DNA of 64,000 nucleotides from Mycoplasmatota bacterium (lineage in GTDB: Bacteria > Bacillota_I > Bacilli_A > MAG-NZ). Shown in pieces: positions 1 through 9,054 of this stretch. Each line of letters opens with the position of its first letter. The stretch's first letter is position 1. Location of the stretch: positions 2,093,501-2,157,500 of the forward strand of contig CP074575.1 in assembly GCA_018394315.1 (NCBI GenBank), given 5' to 3'. The notes under the pieces are model-generated. The model made no database searches and was not told the origin of the DNA. It saw only the letters and a program-made list of their open reading frames with translations. Position numbers and translations under genes: made by a program.

Positions 1-413
1 GCGTGACAAACGTTCATTTAGATTATGCATCTGAAGAAAATAGACTACTAGGGTTAGACGAGGCTTTAGACTTGATTGAGAATAATACAAATATTTTCGA
101 AGTGCTCCTTGGTGATTTTAACGTTGACTCAGAAAGTAATATTCACTTCGAACTTAGAATGGATGAGTTTGTAGATATATATCAAAGTTACTGTTTTAAA
201 AGAAATATATTTCCAGAACCTACACTTGATTTTAACAATCCTAGATGGAAAAACGAAGAAATCAATCAGACCCCTGGGAGGTTCGACTGGATTTTTGTCC
301 ACACTAGTAATGACTACAAAATAGTACATTCTGAGCTAATCGGGAAGGATGAAACTAATGGTATCACACCCAGTGACCATTACGGTGTAGTTGCTGAAAT
401 AAAACTACCATAA
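1..413 (+). CDS. Endonuclease/exonuclease/phosphatase family protein, 3' part
   Basis: This is the C-terminal ~137 residues of an endonuclease/exonuclease/phosphatase (DNase I-like) fold protein. The 5' part lies outside the window, so the GTG at position 3 is probably an internal codon. A strand like NVHLDY, the GDFNVD catalytic motif near the middle and a terminal PSDHYGVVAEI segment (the SDH motif) are family hallmarks that coordinate a divalent metal and the phosphate. Members cleave phosphodiester or phosphomonoester bonds in nucleic acids, lipids or sugars; the substrate cannot be read from this fragment. The gene converges on the lipid kinase gene, and the two share a bidirectional terminator. 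Confidence 0.85.
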   Translation, partial: VTNVHLDYASEENRLLGLDEALDLIENNTNIFEVLLGDFNVDSESNIHFELRMDEFVDIYQSYCFKRNIFPEPTLDFNNPRWKNEEINQTPGRFDWIFVHTSNDYKIVHSELIGKDETNGITPSDHYGVVAEIKLP

Positions 414-431
414 AAAAAAAATTAAAGTACC

Positions 432-460
432 AAAAAAAGCATCTACTTGATGCTTTTTTT
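432..460. terminator. Bidirectional terminator
   Basis: A GCATC/GATGC stem with a 5-nt loop is flanked by an A-run on the left and a T-run on the right. It can therefore end both the rightward nuclease gene and the leftward lipid kinase gene, whose stop codon overlaps its edge. Confidence 0.85.
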
Positions 461-1347
461 TACCTCTTCACTAACACTCTAAACGCTTTAGGAACAATCT
501 TAAACTGAGCAGGTAACACTCCACCATACTCTCCATCGATATCTATTGAAACATCACTAACAGATTCTATATATATATCCTTAGTCTTGAAATATGATAC
601 ATTTGGATGGTTTATGTGTTTTCCACTTAATAGGTTAAAAAAGATCGAAACTATACTTTGGATATCAGATTTCTTAATAATTAAACAATCTAATAATCCA
701 TCTTCTATTTCAGCTAAAGGAGCTAATTTCTTAAATCCTCCAATTGAAGAACTATTTGATACTATAAAGAGCAATATTTCCTCTTCACTACTATATTCTT
801 CACTGACAAATCTAACCTTTACTGGTTTAAACCCTTTAGGCAATTCTTTTAATCCTTCTAAATAATATGCCATTCTCCCAAATACTGTTTTAGTCTCAGA
901 AGATACTTGGTGAGCAACATTTGTCAAGAAACCTCCAGCAGCTACATTAACAAAATAATTACTTCCTGCTACTCCTAGGTCAACATCCTTATAAAAGCCT
1001 TCTTCAATCATATTACAAAATTCATTAGGATTACTAGGAAGTCCCAAAATAGACGCAAAATCATTCACGGTTCCAGAAGAAACAATAGCGACTGGAATTT
1101 TTCGCCCACCTAAAGCAATTCCGTTAGCAACTTCATTCATTGTTCCATCACCACCACATGCAATGATGATATCCCAATTCTCTTTACAACACTTTATTGT
1201 TTCATTTTTCGCATCATTTTTCTTTTCTGTATAATACCTACTAACTAAATAACCCTTGTCTAATAAATTCAAACACATATTATCAATCTTTTTCTGGAAA
1301 GATTGTCTTCCAGACGAAGGATTAATAATCATCTTTATTTTTTTCAT
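460..1347 (-). CDS. Diacylglycerol kinase family (YegS/BmrU-type) lipid kinase
   Basis: A 295-residue protein, the usual length for YegS/DagK/BmrU lipid kinases, which phosphorylate diacylglycerol or related lipids at the membrane using ATP. The N-terminus has INPSSGR, and the signature nucleotide-binding loop ACGGDGTMNEVANGI lies near residue 65. A conserved SSGTVNDFA segment follows, and the C-terminal beta-sandwich contains IDGEYGGVLP. The ATG start has a GGGGAGAG ribosome site. It stands alone on the minus strand. The family is clear; the lipid substrate is inferred. Confidence 0.9.
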   Translation of the reverse strand: MKKIKMIINPSSGRQSFQKKIDNMCLNLLDKGYLVSRYYTEKKNDAKNETIKCCKENWDIIIACGGDGTMNEVANGIALGGRKIPVAIVSSGTVNDFASILGLPSNPNEFCNMIEEGFYKDVDLGVAGSNYFVNVAAGGFLTNVAHQVSSETKTVFGRMAYYLEGLKELPKGFKPVKVRFVSEEYSSEEEILLFIVSNSSSIGGFKKLAPLAEIEDGLLDCLIIKKSDIQSIVSIFFNLLSGKHINHPNVSYFKTKDIYIESVSDVSIDIDGEYGGVLPAQFKIVPKAFRVLVKR

Positions 1348-1531
1348 ACTGCTCTCCCCTACATTTAATAAAGATACCTGTTAATCGTTTAAAGTTTCTA
1401 TTTTAAATTAGTTAAATTATCCAATATTTAGGCTTATAATACTTATACTCATTAAATCTCATTCAAAAACGAATTATAAGTAAGTGAGTGTATTTCTTTT
1501 CTTCAAAATTTAGTAGATAATCTTATTAGTC

Positions 1532-2299
1532 CTAATCTATTACCTCTTCAAATTTGTCATTTTGATTAGGTAGCATTAGTCTTGTGAACCATAGAATTAT
1601 GAGACTATTAAGAGCTAATCTTACTAAACCTCCTCCAAATGGAAGATTTGCTGTTATAAATCCAACAATAGTGATATTAAAAGCAACTCTTGTAATTGCA
1701 TTAATAATGACTAATGGTGTAACTGCATAGAATGTAAGTTTATACATATTAGAATATCCAATATTTTCTTTAAAGAATCCTTTAACCAATATTTCATTTA
1801 TTATTGTTCTTAATAAATTAAATATCAAGTGACCTATCCAAGTGAAAAATGTGATTATAACGAAAATTATAAATACAGCTGTTCCCTTAGTTTTACTGAA
1901 TAGCACTAATGCATCTTCATATTTAAAATCACTTGAATGATGATTCATCTGAGATAACCATTCTTCATATGTATAAGTGATTCCACCTACGCTTATCATA
2001 TCCTTCGTAAGTAAAGTCCCAGTAAAACCATTTATTGTTGATCCATCTCTATTAAGGTCAATCACTAGATTACCAAAAATATAATAATCATCGTTACATG
2101 TTAATTGATAATCATCAATATAACATCCAAATTCACTATAATATTCGTCAATTGCTTCTTGGGTATACATTAAATTAATACCCTTAGAAAGTATTAATGA
2201 AATCGATAATGCAAAGATAATTGATAAAATACCAGCATATAAAATTGTAAAAAAGAATCCTTTTTTGGATAACCTGTACATAAAATTGAAAATTCTCAT
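1532..2299 (-). CDS. DUF1189-like membrane protein
   Basis: A 255-residue protein with one N-terminal membrane helix (residues ~14-37), an extracytoplasmic segment of ~110 residues, then three or four further helices. Layout and motifs such as YSNMYKLTFYAVTPL resemble the DUF1189 membrane family, whose function is unknown. The ATG is preceded by AAGGA. No neighbour is close enough to suggest an operon. The family assignment is from memory of the family pattern and is moderate. Confidence 0.5.
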   Translation of the reverse strand: MRIFNFMYRLSKKGFFFTILYAGILSIIFALSISLILSKGINLMYTQEAIDEYYSEFGCYIDDYQLTCNDDYYIFGNLVIDLNRDGSTINGFTGTLLTKDMISVGGITYTYEEWLSQMNHHSSDFKYEDALVLFSKTKGTAVFIIFVIITFFTWIGHLIFNLLRTIINEILVKGFFKENIGYSNMYKLTFYAVTPLVIINAITRVAFNITIVGFITANLPFGGGLVRLALNSLIILWFTRLMLPNQNDKFEEVID

Positions 2300-2394
2300 A
2301 AATATTTTCCTTCACTTTCTAAAAGTAATCCATAAATAGTATAACACATTAATTTTTGAGATTAACTAATTTATCCAGTTTTATTTATTAGTAA

Positions 2395-4335
2395 TTATAT
2401 TGACTTCAGATATAATTTTCTATTAAGTGGATTTACTTTAGATCTTGCTTTATCTTTAGTAAGTTCTATTTTACTATCATGATAACCATCAAAAACTGTT
2501 TCAAATACACCCTTACCTTTTGTAAATGATGCTAGCTCTATTCTATAATTGTAAGACGTCTCTATTGGTATTAATCCTTCAATAATAGCTTCACCATTTA
2601 TTATTTCAGGATGACTATATACAGCTCTCATTTTCTGTAAATCATATAGTACTCTTCCTATTTCACTTTCTTTTATTCTTATCACAAATCTATTTCTTGG
2701 TTCTAATAATTTAGTTCTTGCTTTATCCAGCGCTTCCATAAACACTAGTGGTGTTAGCCTTCTAAAATCTGCTGGTGTACTGCAAACGCTACTGTAAAAG
2801 GCTTTGTTAAACGATACAAGTGCATCAGTTACTTCCCAGCCAAACAGCCCTTCTTTTGCTGTTTCAAAAACAGCCTCTCTTACTGCATTTTGAAATGGTT
2901 TCAGTATATACCCGTATGAAACATTAGACTGATAATTTAGTCCACTTCCAGTTGGTAAGGGTTCTATTTTAAGTCCAATTTCAGCTGCAAATGGGTGCTT
3001 ATCTTTATATTTAATATGAGATTCAGCTGCAGCAACTGGTTTCTCTACATAAATCACTTCAATATTAGATAATCGAACACTGATGCCATATTTTTCTAAA
3101 AGTAATGATTTTATAACCTCCATCTGAATTTGTCCTACAAGATTAATAGATAATTCATTATTTAGTGGGTTTTTCTTGAAATCGAGTAATGGGTCTTGAT
3201 TACTTAGTTCTGTTAGAACAGATACTAGTTTAGGTAAATCACTATTCTTTATGGGACATATCTTAGAGCTTAGAGTTGTTTTTGGAATTGTGTAGGTTTT
3301 TATCGAATCCGAATATTCTCCAATAATATCACCGATTTCAATGTTATCTAACCCATAAATAACTGCAATATCTCCTTCGAAAATGGATTCAGTTTTTATA
3401 AGTTTCCCGTTTACAATAGATTTCAAATTCTTTACCTTTACTTCCAAATCCTTATTGGCAATTCTCATTTTGTCTCTATTACGTAATACTCCACTAAAAA
3501 TTCTTGCATATGCAATTTTATAACCCAAGCCATCCCTATCTATTTTGAAAATCACTCCAGATAAATCATCGTAAGACATTTCTCTTTTTCTCAAAAAAAA
3601 TTTCTTTACTCCGTCTAATAATTCATTTATTCCCTTATCTGAAAGTGCTGATCCTGAGAAAACAGGAAAACATTTTCCATCTAATGTAATTTTTTTTAAA
3701 ACCAGTTCAATTTCATCATCACTAACATTCTCATCATTCAAAAATTTTTCTAATAGTAGATCGTCATATTTTATTAATAAATTTAGTGCATCACTTAAGT
3801 ATTTTACATTTATGATATCTAAGTGTCCAAAACCCTCATTTATACACTTATTCATTAAAATTACATCTTCAGATAATTCGCTTGTTATTTCTTCGACAAC
3901 GCTTTTGAAATTTACACCTGATCTATCCATCTTGTTAATGAATATTATTGTCGGTATTTCTAATTTTCTCAATGCACTCCACAAGACTTTTGTTTGTGTC
4001 TGAACTCCTTCTTTTCCAGAGATAACTAATATCGCACAATCTAATACACATAAAACTCTTTCCACTTCAGCGATAAAATCAATATGACCAGGAGTATCTA
4101 TTAAATTCACCTTCATATCATCTAAGTAGAATGAACTTGTAGCTGACTTTATCGATATTCCTCTTCTTCTTTCTATTTGCATAGAATCAGTTTGCGTATT
4201 ACCTAAGTCGACTCGACCTACTTTATTGATTACACCCGTCTTATATAAAAAGTTTTCTGTGATTGTCGTCTTACCAGCATCAACATGAGCGAAAATGCCC
4301 AAATTAATCGGTTTATATTTACTTTCCTTTATCAT
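2395..4335 (-). CDS. Tet(M)/Tet(O)-type ribosomal protection GTPase
   Basis: An EF-G-like GTPase of 646 residues, matching the tetracycline ribosomal-protection length (~640). Tet(M) relatives bind the ribosome and eject tetracycline. Visible motifs: G1 AHVDAGKT (residues 16-23), G2 region RRGISIKS, G3 DTPGHIDF, G4 NKMD, and the domain-IV segment STPADFRRLTPLVF characteristic of the RPP group. The start is the ATG at 4335 behind GGAGG, not the earlier in-frame codon at 4383, which lies inside the attenuator. The C-terminal tail differs from classical Tet(M), so it may be a chromosomal relative rather than a proven resistance gene. Expression is probably attenuated by the leader upstream. Confidence 0.88.
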   Translation of the reverse strand: MIKESKYKPINLGIFAHVDAGKTTITENFLYKTGVINKVGRVDLGNTQTDSMQIERRRGISIKSATSSFYLDDMKVNLIDTPGHIDFIAEVERVLCVLDCAILVISGKEGVQTQTKVLWSALRKLEIPTIIFINKMDRSGVNFKSVVEEITSELSEDVILMNKCINEGFGHLDIINVKYLSDALNLLIKYDDLLLEKFLNDENVSDDEIELVLKKITLDGKCFPVFSGSALSDKGINELLDGVKKFFLRKREMSYDDLSGVIFKIDRDGLGYKIAYARIFSGVLRNRDKMRIANKDLEVKVKNLKSIVNGKLIKTESIFEGDIAVIYGLDNIEIGDIIGEYSDSIKTYTIPKTTLSSKICPIKNSDLPKLVSVLTELSNQDPLLDFKKNPLNNELSINLVGQIQMEVIKSLLLEKYGISVRLSNIEVIYVEKPVAAAESHIKYKDKHPFAAEIGLKIEPLPTGSGLNYQSNVSYGYILKPFQNAVREAVFETAKEGLFGWEVTDALVSFNKAFYSSVCSTPADFRRLTPLVFMEALDKARTKLLEPRNRFVIRIKESEIGRVLYDLQKMRAVYSHPEIINGEAIIEGLIPIETSYNYRIELASFTKGKGVFETVFDGYHDSKIELTKDKARSKVNPLNRKLYLKSI

Positions 4336-4371
4336 TTTTCCTCCAATAGTTTGTTTTATTAAGCAAACAAA

Positions 4372-4399
4372 AAAATCCTTCACAACTGAAAAGGATTTT
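4372..4399 (-). terminator. Attenuator hairpin in the ribosomal-protection gene leader
   Basis: Read on the minus strand, a 9-bp perfect stem (AAAATCCTT / AAGGATTTT) is followed by seven T, just after the leader peptide and 36 nt before the GTPase start. This is an intrinsic terminator inside the transcript. The 3' arm (GTGAAG) can alternatively pair with TTTCAC in the end of the leader-peptide coding sequence, giving a candidate antiterminator. Confidence 0.75.
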
Positions 4400-4436
4400 G
4401 CTATTAATAAAAGACTATTAGATATTATAGACTAAT

Positions 4437-4499
4437 TTAAAAACCTCTCACAAGTGAAATATTTTTCTGTATCAAGTTTTTTACGTTAGTCTTCTTCAT
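4437..4499 (-). CDS. 20-residue leader peptide
   Basis: A short reading frame (starts MKKTNVKN, ends LVRGF, TAA) with a GAGGTG ribosome site lies between the promoter and the attenuator of the ribosomal-protection GTPase. Tet(M)-type genes are known to use a leader peptide whose translation under ribosome-slowing conditions permits read-through of a terminator. Position, size and the following hairpin match that arrangement. The regulatory role is inferred; the reading frame, ribosome site and hairpin are visible. Confidence 0.65.
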   Translation of the reverse strand: MKKTNVKNLIQKNISLVRGF

Positions 4500-4528
4500 A
4501 TTTACACCTCGCAATAGATTCTTTAAAA

Positions 4529-4557
4529 ATTATATCATTAGAGTTCATCTGTGTCAA
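4529..4557 (-). promoter_or_regulatory. Consensus sigma-A promoter of the ribosomal-protection gene
   Basis: On the minus strand, TTGACA (4557-4552) and TATAAT (4534-4529) are separated by exactly 17 nt, a perfect vegetative consensus. The predicted start lies about 25 nt upstream of the leader-peptide ATG. A promoter this strong fits a gene held in check by attenuation. Confidence 0.88.
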
Positions 4558-4776
4558 TTAAGGAGATACTAAAAGTATAGTTTTCTTATATAACTCATAT
4601 AATTTTTTCATTACACTATAGAAGATTGAATGAAAATCACTATAATATCAAAAAATAATAGTATTATAGAAAATTTTATATTAAATCATGTATTTACAAT
4701 ATATAAAAGAATACTATTGATTTCTAATATATTATATGTAAGAATAGAAATTGTATTTAAATTTTAGGAGGATAAG

Positions 4777-6294
4777 ATGTCAGACTTAAGTATACTTAAT
4801 CATTTTTGGCTAACACTTTTAATTTTATTACCTATTATATTGATATCGCGTACAGTTGTCGCAGGAACAAAGTACTCACCAATATTGATAATTGTAATTT
4901 TTGGATTACTACTTGGAGTGATTTTGCAAGTAACAGGTATCGGTAGCCCCGGCCTATCTGAATTTCCAGTAATAGGATTATCTTCTTCTGTTACTGTAAC
5001 AGCACTTATTGTTACTTTCTTTGTTGGTGGACAAAAATTAAGAAATACATTCTTTAAACCGAAGTTACCTGGAGAAGATGATATTGAATTAAATGAAAAT
5101 GAAGTTGTTTTAGGAACTAGAGGAACGCAGTTGGTTTTCATTATAAGATCTTACTTTATCCTACTTGGGATTGAAGGATTAAAAAGAATTATTATAGGAG
5201 ACATAACTACGGGACTAGTTGATTTTTACCCGCTAATAGCATTCTTTGGATTAGCTGGATCTATTATCCTAATTGATAATAGAGCAAAAATTTCGAATAA
5301 GAGAAATTATCTTGGAAGAGGAATCATTGAAATAATATCTATTTTAGTTATATTAATACTATCATATTATATAGCTATTTGGATCAAGGAGATTATTGCA
5401 CTTCCGCAAATATTCTTTGCAATGTTAATTAGTAGTGGATTAGGAATGTACTTTTCTAACTGGAAAGCTGGACCCACAATGAGAGCTCTATTATTTGCGG
5501 GAATACCAATGGTACTAGCTGCTGTATTCTTAATAGGTGGATCTAGATTATTGAACGCCTTCAGCCTCGAAGGAATGCTTCAAGTTATGGCATTTGGATT
5601 CTTTGGACAATTGTTCTGGATGTTCATAGGTGTAGCTTTATTAGTATTTATCGGTAGATCAAATAAAATAGATATTGTAGCTCCTGGTATGGCTGGAGCA
5701 CTTTCACACTCTGGGCTAACAGGCGCTTGTACTTCAGGAGATCTTGGTGAGGTAGCAAAAGATAGAGCACCTGTAATGATAAACATTCCATTCTTTGGTC
5801 ATTTATTTGTATTCACAATACTCGCTGCGAGTGCATCAAGAAGAGAGTTATTAATCGTTCCTAGTATAGTAGTAGTACTATTTGGTATATTATTTACCTA
5901 CTTATCACTTAAAACATTAATGAATGCAAAAAATGAAGAAAGCAAAGAAATCAAAGGATTGATTTTATTCTCACTTGGATGGCAATTAATCGCTGTTTTC
6001 GGTGGATTCATGTTATTAAGCGCAGCAGGTATGAGTTTAGAATATGCAGCTATGTCCAACAGTGCAGCAATTTCACACTTTGGCCTATTCGCTTCCATCC
6101 AAGGAGGCATGTTCGGTGTTGAATCTGCAGCTTTGATATCATTTATATTTGCGATGCCATTCTTAATTCATCCAATAGTATTTGGAATGTTTGGTAAAGC
6201 TATGAGCAATAAAGGTGAAATGCCTAGAAAGGCAATTGCATTTCTTGCTATTATAGGAGTTGTCGGCGTTATTTACTCACTAGTATTCTTATAA
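4777..6294 (+). CDS. Polytopic membrane protein, possible GltS-like symporter
   Basis: A 505-residue, strongly hydrophobic protein with roughly 12 predicted membrane helices and a short charged loop near residues 92-112. The arrangement of glycine-rich re-entrant-like segments (for example SHSGLTGACTSGDLGEVA around residue 310) is reminiscent of sodium/glutamate symporter-like carriers, but I do not recognise a definite family. The start is supported by AGGAGG 7 nt upstream. It stands alone with its own terminator. Substrate unknown. Confidence 0.6.
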   Translation: MSDLSILNHFWLTLLILLPIILISRTVVAGTKYSPILIIVIFGLLLGVILQVTGIGSPGLSEFPVIGLSSSVTVTALIVTFFVGGQKLRNTFFKPKLPGEDDIELNENEVVLGTRGTQLVFIIRSYFILLGIEGLKRIIIGDITTGLVDFYPLIAFFGLAGSIILIDNRAKISNKRNYLGRGIIEIISILVILILSYYIAIWIKEIIALPQIFFAMLISSGLGMYFSNWKAGPTMRALLFAGIPMVLAAVFLIGGSRLLNAFSLEGMLQVMAFGFFGQLFWMFIGVALLVFIGRSNKIDIVAPGMAGALSHSGLTGACTSGDLGEVAKDRAPVMINIPFFGHLFVFTILAASASRRELLIVPSIVVVLFGILFTYLSLKTLMNAKNEESKEIKGLILFSLGWQLIAVFGGFMLLSAAGMSLEYAAMSNSAAISHFGLFASIQGGMFGVESAALISFIFAMPFLIHPIVFGMFGKAMSNKGEMPRKAIAFLAIIGVVGVIYSLVFL

Positions 6295-6299
6295 AACAT

Positions 6300-6340
6300 A
6301 ACCTCATGATAACCTTATTTAGGATACCATGGGGTTTTTA
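6300..6340 (+). terminator. Terminator of the membrane carrier gene
   Basis: AACCTCATG pairs with CATGGGGTT (9 bp, one G-U) just after the stop codon and is followed by a T-run. Confidence 0.85.
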
Positions 6341-6363
6341 TAAAAAAAGATAGATTAACTATC
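6341..6363 (-). terminator. Terminator of the 41-residue gene
   Basis: On the minus strand GATAG-TTAAT-CTATC is followed by seven T, 20 nt beyond the stop of the small gene. The stem is only 5 bp. Confidence 0.55.
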
Positions 6364-6384
6364 CATCTTACTTATTATGTTCAT

Positions 6385-6510
6385 TTACTTTTCAAGAACT
6401 ACAATATAGTACTTATCTCCTAGATGAGATTCTAGTTCTTTGATTTTGATTATTTCTTCTTCACTTATATTTGCTATTGGAACTTCATTTAACTTATTTT
6501 TACTTTCCAT
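6385..6510 (-). CDS. Small acidic protein, 41 residues
   Basis: A short frame (MESKNKLNEVP... ending YYIVVLEK) with an AAGGAG ribosome site 8 nt before the ATG and its own terminator. It is rich in Glu, Lys and Ile, with a probable helix (residues ~16-30) followed by a beta strand. I do not recognise a family. The ribosome site, terminator and natural composition support a real gene. Confidence 0.6.
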   Translation of the reverse strand: MESKNKLNEVPIANISEEEIIKIKELESHLGDKYYIVVLEK

Positions 6511-6609
6511 TAATTAGTCTCCTTTTTTTATTATCTTTCTCTGTAAAAACTATTTTATGTATGAATAAAATTTAATAAATATAATAAGAAGTGATTATAA
6601 TTTATTATT

Positions 6610-6640
6610 AAAAAAAGGTAAACTATTTCAGTTTACCTTT
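6610..6640 (-). terminator. Terminator of the Tyr/Gly/Arg repeat gene
   Basis: A 10-bp perfect stem (AAAGGTAAAC / GTTTACCTTT) is followed on the minus strand by a T-run. Confidence 0.85.
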
Positions 6641-6675
6641 ATGATATAAGGTTATATCTACCACATTAACTATTA

Positions 6676-6963
6676 CTAATAGTCGTGTGGTTTGTTATGG
6701 TATGAATAATGACTATATTTTGGTCTTCCATAATACCAATGACTATATCTCGGTCTTCCATAGTACCAATAACCATATCTCGGTCTTCCGTAGAACCAAA
6801 AACCATATCTTGGTACATAAAATCCATGGTGATATCTTGGCCTTTTATATCCATATTTAGGTTTGCCATACCCTCCATAACCGCCCATATATCGGATATC
6901 GCTTTGAGTAATCATATTGCTATTTTGATAGTTGTTTTCTATGACGGTATACTCTTGAGTCAT
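6676..6963 (-). CDS. Tyr/Arg/His-rich low-complexity repeat protein
   Basis: A 95-residue protein whose N-terminal ~25 residues are ordinary and whose remainder is a repeated YYGRPRYxHW-like unit (about six copies) rich in Tyr, Gly, Arg, Trp and His. It has AGGAGG 6 nt before the ATG and a strong terminator. There is no signal peptide or membrane helix. Proteins of this composition often coat surfaces (spore coat, matrix), but that is a guess. An alternative frame through the same DNA also looks repetitive but has no ribosome site. It is one of several repeat-rich small proteins in this window. Confidence 0.75.
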   Translation of the reverse strand: MTQEYTVIENNYQNSNMITQSDIRYMGGYGGYGKPKYGYKRPRYHHGFYVPRYGFWFYGRPRYGYWYYGRPRYSHWYYGRPKYSHYSYHNKPHDY

Positions 6964-7173
6964 AATATCCTCCTAATCTAAAACTTTCGCTTTAGTATAT
7001 GTTTCATAGAAAGAAAAAGAGATAATATTTACCTATACAGGGATAGATTAAACTCCACTTAATAAATGAAGAAGTACAATTTTAATTTTATATAGAAAAA
7101 GCGTATAACCTTATTACTCTAATAGGATAATAAAAAAGATAAACATAAATATACTTAATAAAGGAGGAAAATA

Positions 7174-7527
7174 TTGAGATATCAAGATGAAAAATTGCCT
7201 GCTGGAGCTATTAAAGTGGGTGAAACTCCAATGATGAGTGAGAACACTGTACTCCCTGCGATTCTTAACAAACATATGTCTCCTAGAGGGAAAATCGGTC
7301 ACATTGTGGTTGAGACTGGGAGTTTACAATTCGTATGGGAAGATAATTTACATGACATAATAATGTGCGATAAGAAGCATCCTGTTGTTATTGAACCTGA
7401 AAGATACCATCATGTTATTATTACAGGTAAGGTTGAATTCAAAGTTGAATTCTATAAAGTAGAAAGTTCTGAAGTGGAGATTACTGAAGAAGATGCTGTT
7501 AGGCCTGGAGAAGAATTCGTAGAATAA
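7174..7527 (+). CDS. DUF1971 (YeaR/TehB-like) cupin protein
   Basis: A 117-residue single-domain beta-barrel protein starting at TTG behind AAAGGAGG. Features of DUF1971 are visible: a proline-containing LPAGAI opening, a conserved His-Met in NKHMSPRGKIGHIVV, a GSLQFVW strand, and PVVIEPERYHHV near residue 75. Related proteins include YeaR and the accessory domain of tellurite/chloride response proteins; their chemistry is unresolved. It is monocistronic. The family call is firm; the function is open. Confidence 0.8.
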   Translation: MRYQDEKLPAGAIKVGETPMMSENTVLPAILNKHMSPRGKIGHIVVETGSLQFVWEDNLHDIIMCDKKHPVVIEPERYHHVIITGKVEFKVEFYKVESSEVEITEEDAVRPGEEFVE

Positions 7528-7573
7528 TTTTTATTAATGAAAATTAAATCAATCTTATTTTTATAATAAAGAA

Positions 7574-7597
7574 AAGAGTTCCGAATTAGGAACTCTT
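7574..7597 (-). terminator. Terminator of the FMN-binding lipoprotein gene
   Basis: AAGAGTTCC and GGAACTCTT form a 9-bp perfect stem around a 6-nt loop, 6 nt beyond the lipoprotein stop on the minus strand and followed by a T-rich tract. It may also serve the rightward DUF1971 gene. Confidence 0.75.
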
Positions 7598-7602
7598 AAT
7601 TA

Positions 7603-9018
7603 TTAGTTTACTTCTGGTACTTCGTGAGCAATTATTCTCTCGTCAGCTACCATTTCATCATGTAAAATTTGAGCTAATCTTAAGTAATTATCCCATGCGC
7701 TATTTCTCTTAGTAAACCCTGTTGCAGAATAACTTCCTGAGTCACCTGTTGCAGGTAGATCGATAATATCAAACATTGATCCTCCAGCAATTAAATGATC
7801 TTCCAATGCATCAAAACTTATATTAAATCCTATACGCGCTGGTTCTTCATATGTTACAGATTGATATTTTGATTGTCTATAGAATTTTTTCAAACTACCA
7901 TCTACAATTCCATCTTTTGAATCAGCGAAGATTTCATCATAATAAGAATCGATAATATTTCCTTCTGAATCAACTACAAATCTTAACAATGCCGTTAACC
8001 CTGCTGACTCACCAGTTAATTTTTCTGCATATTGATAGAAATATAATCCACTTTCAGTATTTCTAACCAGATCAATTCTTTCTGCTAATGGCACCATAGA
8101 TTGTTGAATACTATTTGAAGCACCGGCAACAATGTCTAAATCTAAGTATTTTAATCTATTTGGTTGATCATACTGTTTTGCCAATGTAGAATCATAATCA
8201 GGATTAAGTTCGAATGTTAGTTTATCATTAGCAACCATATGTTTTTCCATCAACTCAGCTGATTGAATCCATGCAGCACCCTTTTTAGCTCCCATTGTAA
8301 AGTTATATTCTGACATTCTCTTAGGTACGTCTTGATAGAATCTAGTATAATAGTTTTCTCTACCAGTCTCGTTAAATTCAACAAGGATTAACTCATTTGA
8401 TTCATTCGTAACAACAGTTAAACTACCAATATGTCCTTGTCGGAATTTTTCTTCTTCATAGAAGTAATTACCTTTTAATAATCCTAATTCCGGTTGAACT
8501 GACCACTCTAAATCAAATGTATCTTCAGAATTTTCCGATGAAGTTACTTGAACGAACTCAGGTTCAGATTCATCAGTTCTAGGTAATGCATTTATAGCTT
8601 CTAAAATCCCATTTGATGAGAAAGTTGCACCAGTTACTGCATCAAGACCCTCATGTCCATTTCTTTCAATAACTTTCTCATATAATACTACTGCATTAAG
8701 GTATAGAGACTCTGTTTCTAAATTTGAATTTGTTTCAATGTCTTTTATTAAACCATTTTCAATAGTTACATCTAAGACAATTTCACCAAATTTACCTTGT
8801 CCAGTTACAGTATGTACTCCATCCACATATTTTCCTATTAAATTAGTTGATGTAATCACACCGTCTTTAACTACAACAATGAAATCACTTCCACTTGATG
8901 AAATCTCATATGTTCCATCTTGTAATCCATCTACTTGAGCAACATTTTTATCGTTTGAGCATGCTGCCAAAGATAAAACTGCAGCGAATAATAACAATAT
9001 GCTTAATACACTTTTCAT
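7603..9018 (-). CDS. Flavinylated FMN-binding lipoprotein (PplA-like)
   Basis: A 471-residue lipoprotein with signal peptide and lipobox LAAC (lipidated Cys20). Residues ~30-145 form an FMN_bind domain ending in DAVTGATFSS; Thr132 is the expected site of covalent FMN attachment by ApbE-type transferases. A second, diverged domain (~180-315) ends in DIVAGASNS, with Ser301 in the attachment position, and a third similar module (~320-465) lacks the motif. Proteins of this kind (Listeria PplA) carry electrons on the outer face of the membrane. No ApbE or NADH dehydrogenase lies nearby. Start supported by GAGGAGAG. Confidence 0.85.
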   Translation of the reverse strand: MKSVLSILLLFAAVLSLAACSNDKNVAQVDGLQDGTYEISSSGSDFIVVVKDGVITSTNLIGKYVDGVHTVTGQGKFGEIVLDVTIENGLIKDIETNSNLETESLYLNAVVLYEKVIERNGHEGLDAVTGATFSSNGILEAINALPRTDESEPEFVQVTSSENSEDTFDLEWSVQPELGLLKGNYFYEEEKFRQGHIGSLTVVTNESNELILVEFNETGRENYYTRFYQDVPKRMSEYNFTMGAKKGAAWIQSAELMEKHMVANDKLTFELNPDYDSTLAKQYDQPNRLKYLDLDIVAGASNSIQQSMVPLAERIDLVRNTESGLYFYQYAEKLTGESAGLTALLRFVVDSEGNIIDSYYDEIFADSKDGIVDGSLKKFYRQSKYQSVTYEEPARIGFNISFDALEDHLIAGGSMFDIIDLPATGDSGSYSATGFTKRNSAWDNYLRLAQILHDEMVADERIIAHEVPEVN

Positions 9019-9054
9019 TATCTCTCCTCTTTCTGTCTATATTTCGACTCCTGC

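Noticed and set aside
6666-6878. 70-residue Met/Asp-rich repeat frame on the minus strand
   Set aside because: It is the shifted frame of the Tyr/Arg repeat gene; it has no ribosome site, while the accepted frame has AGGAGG.
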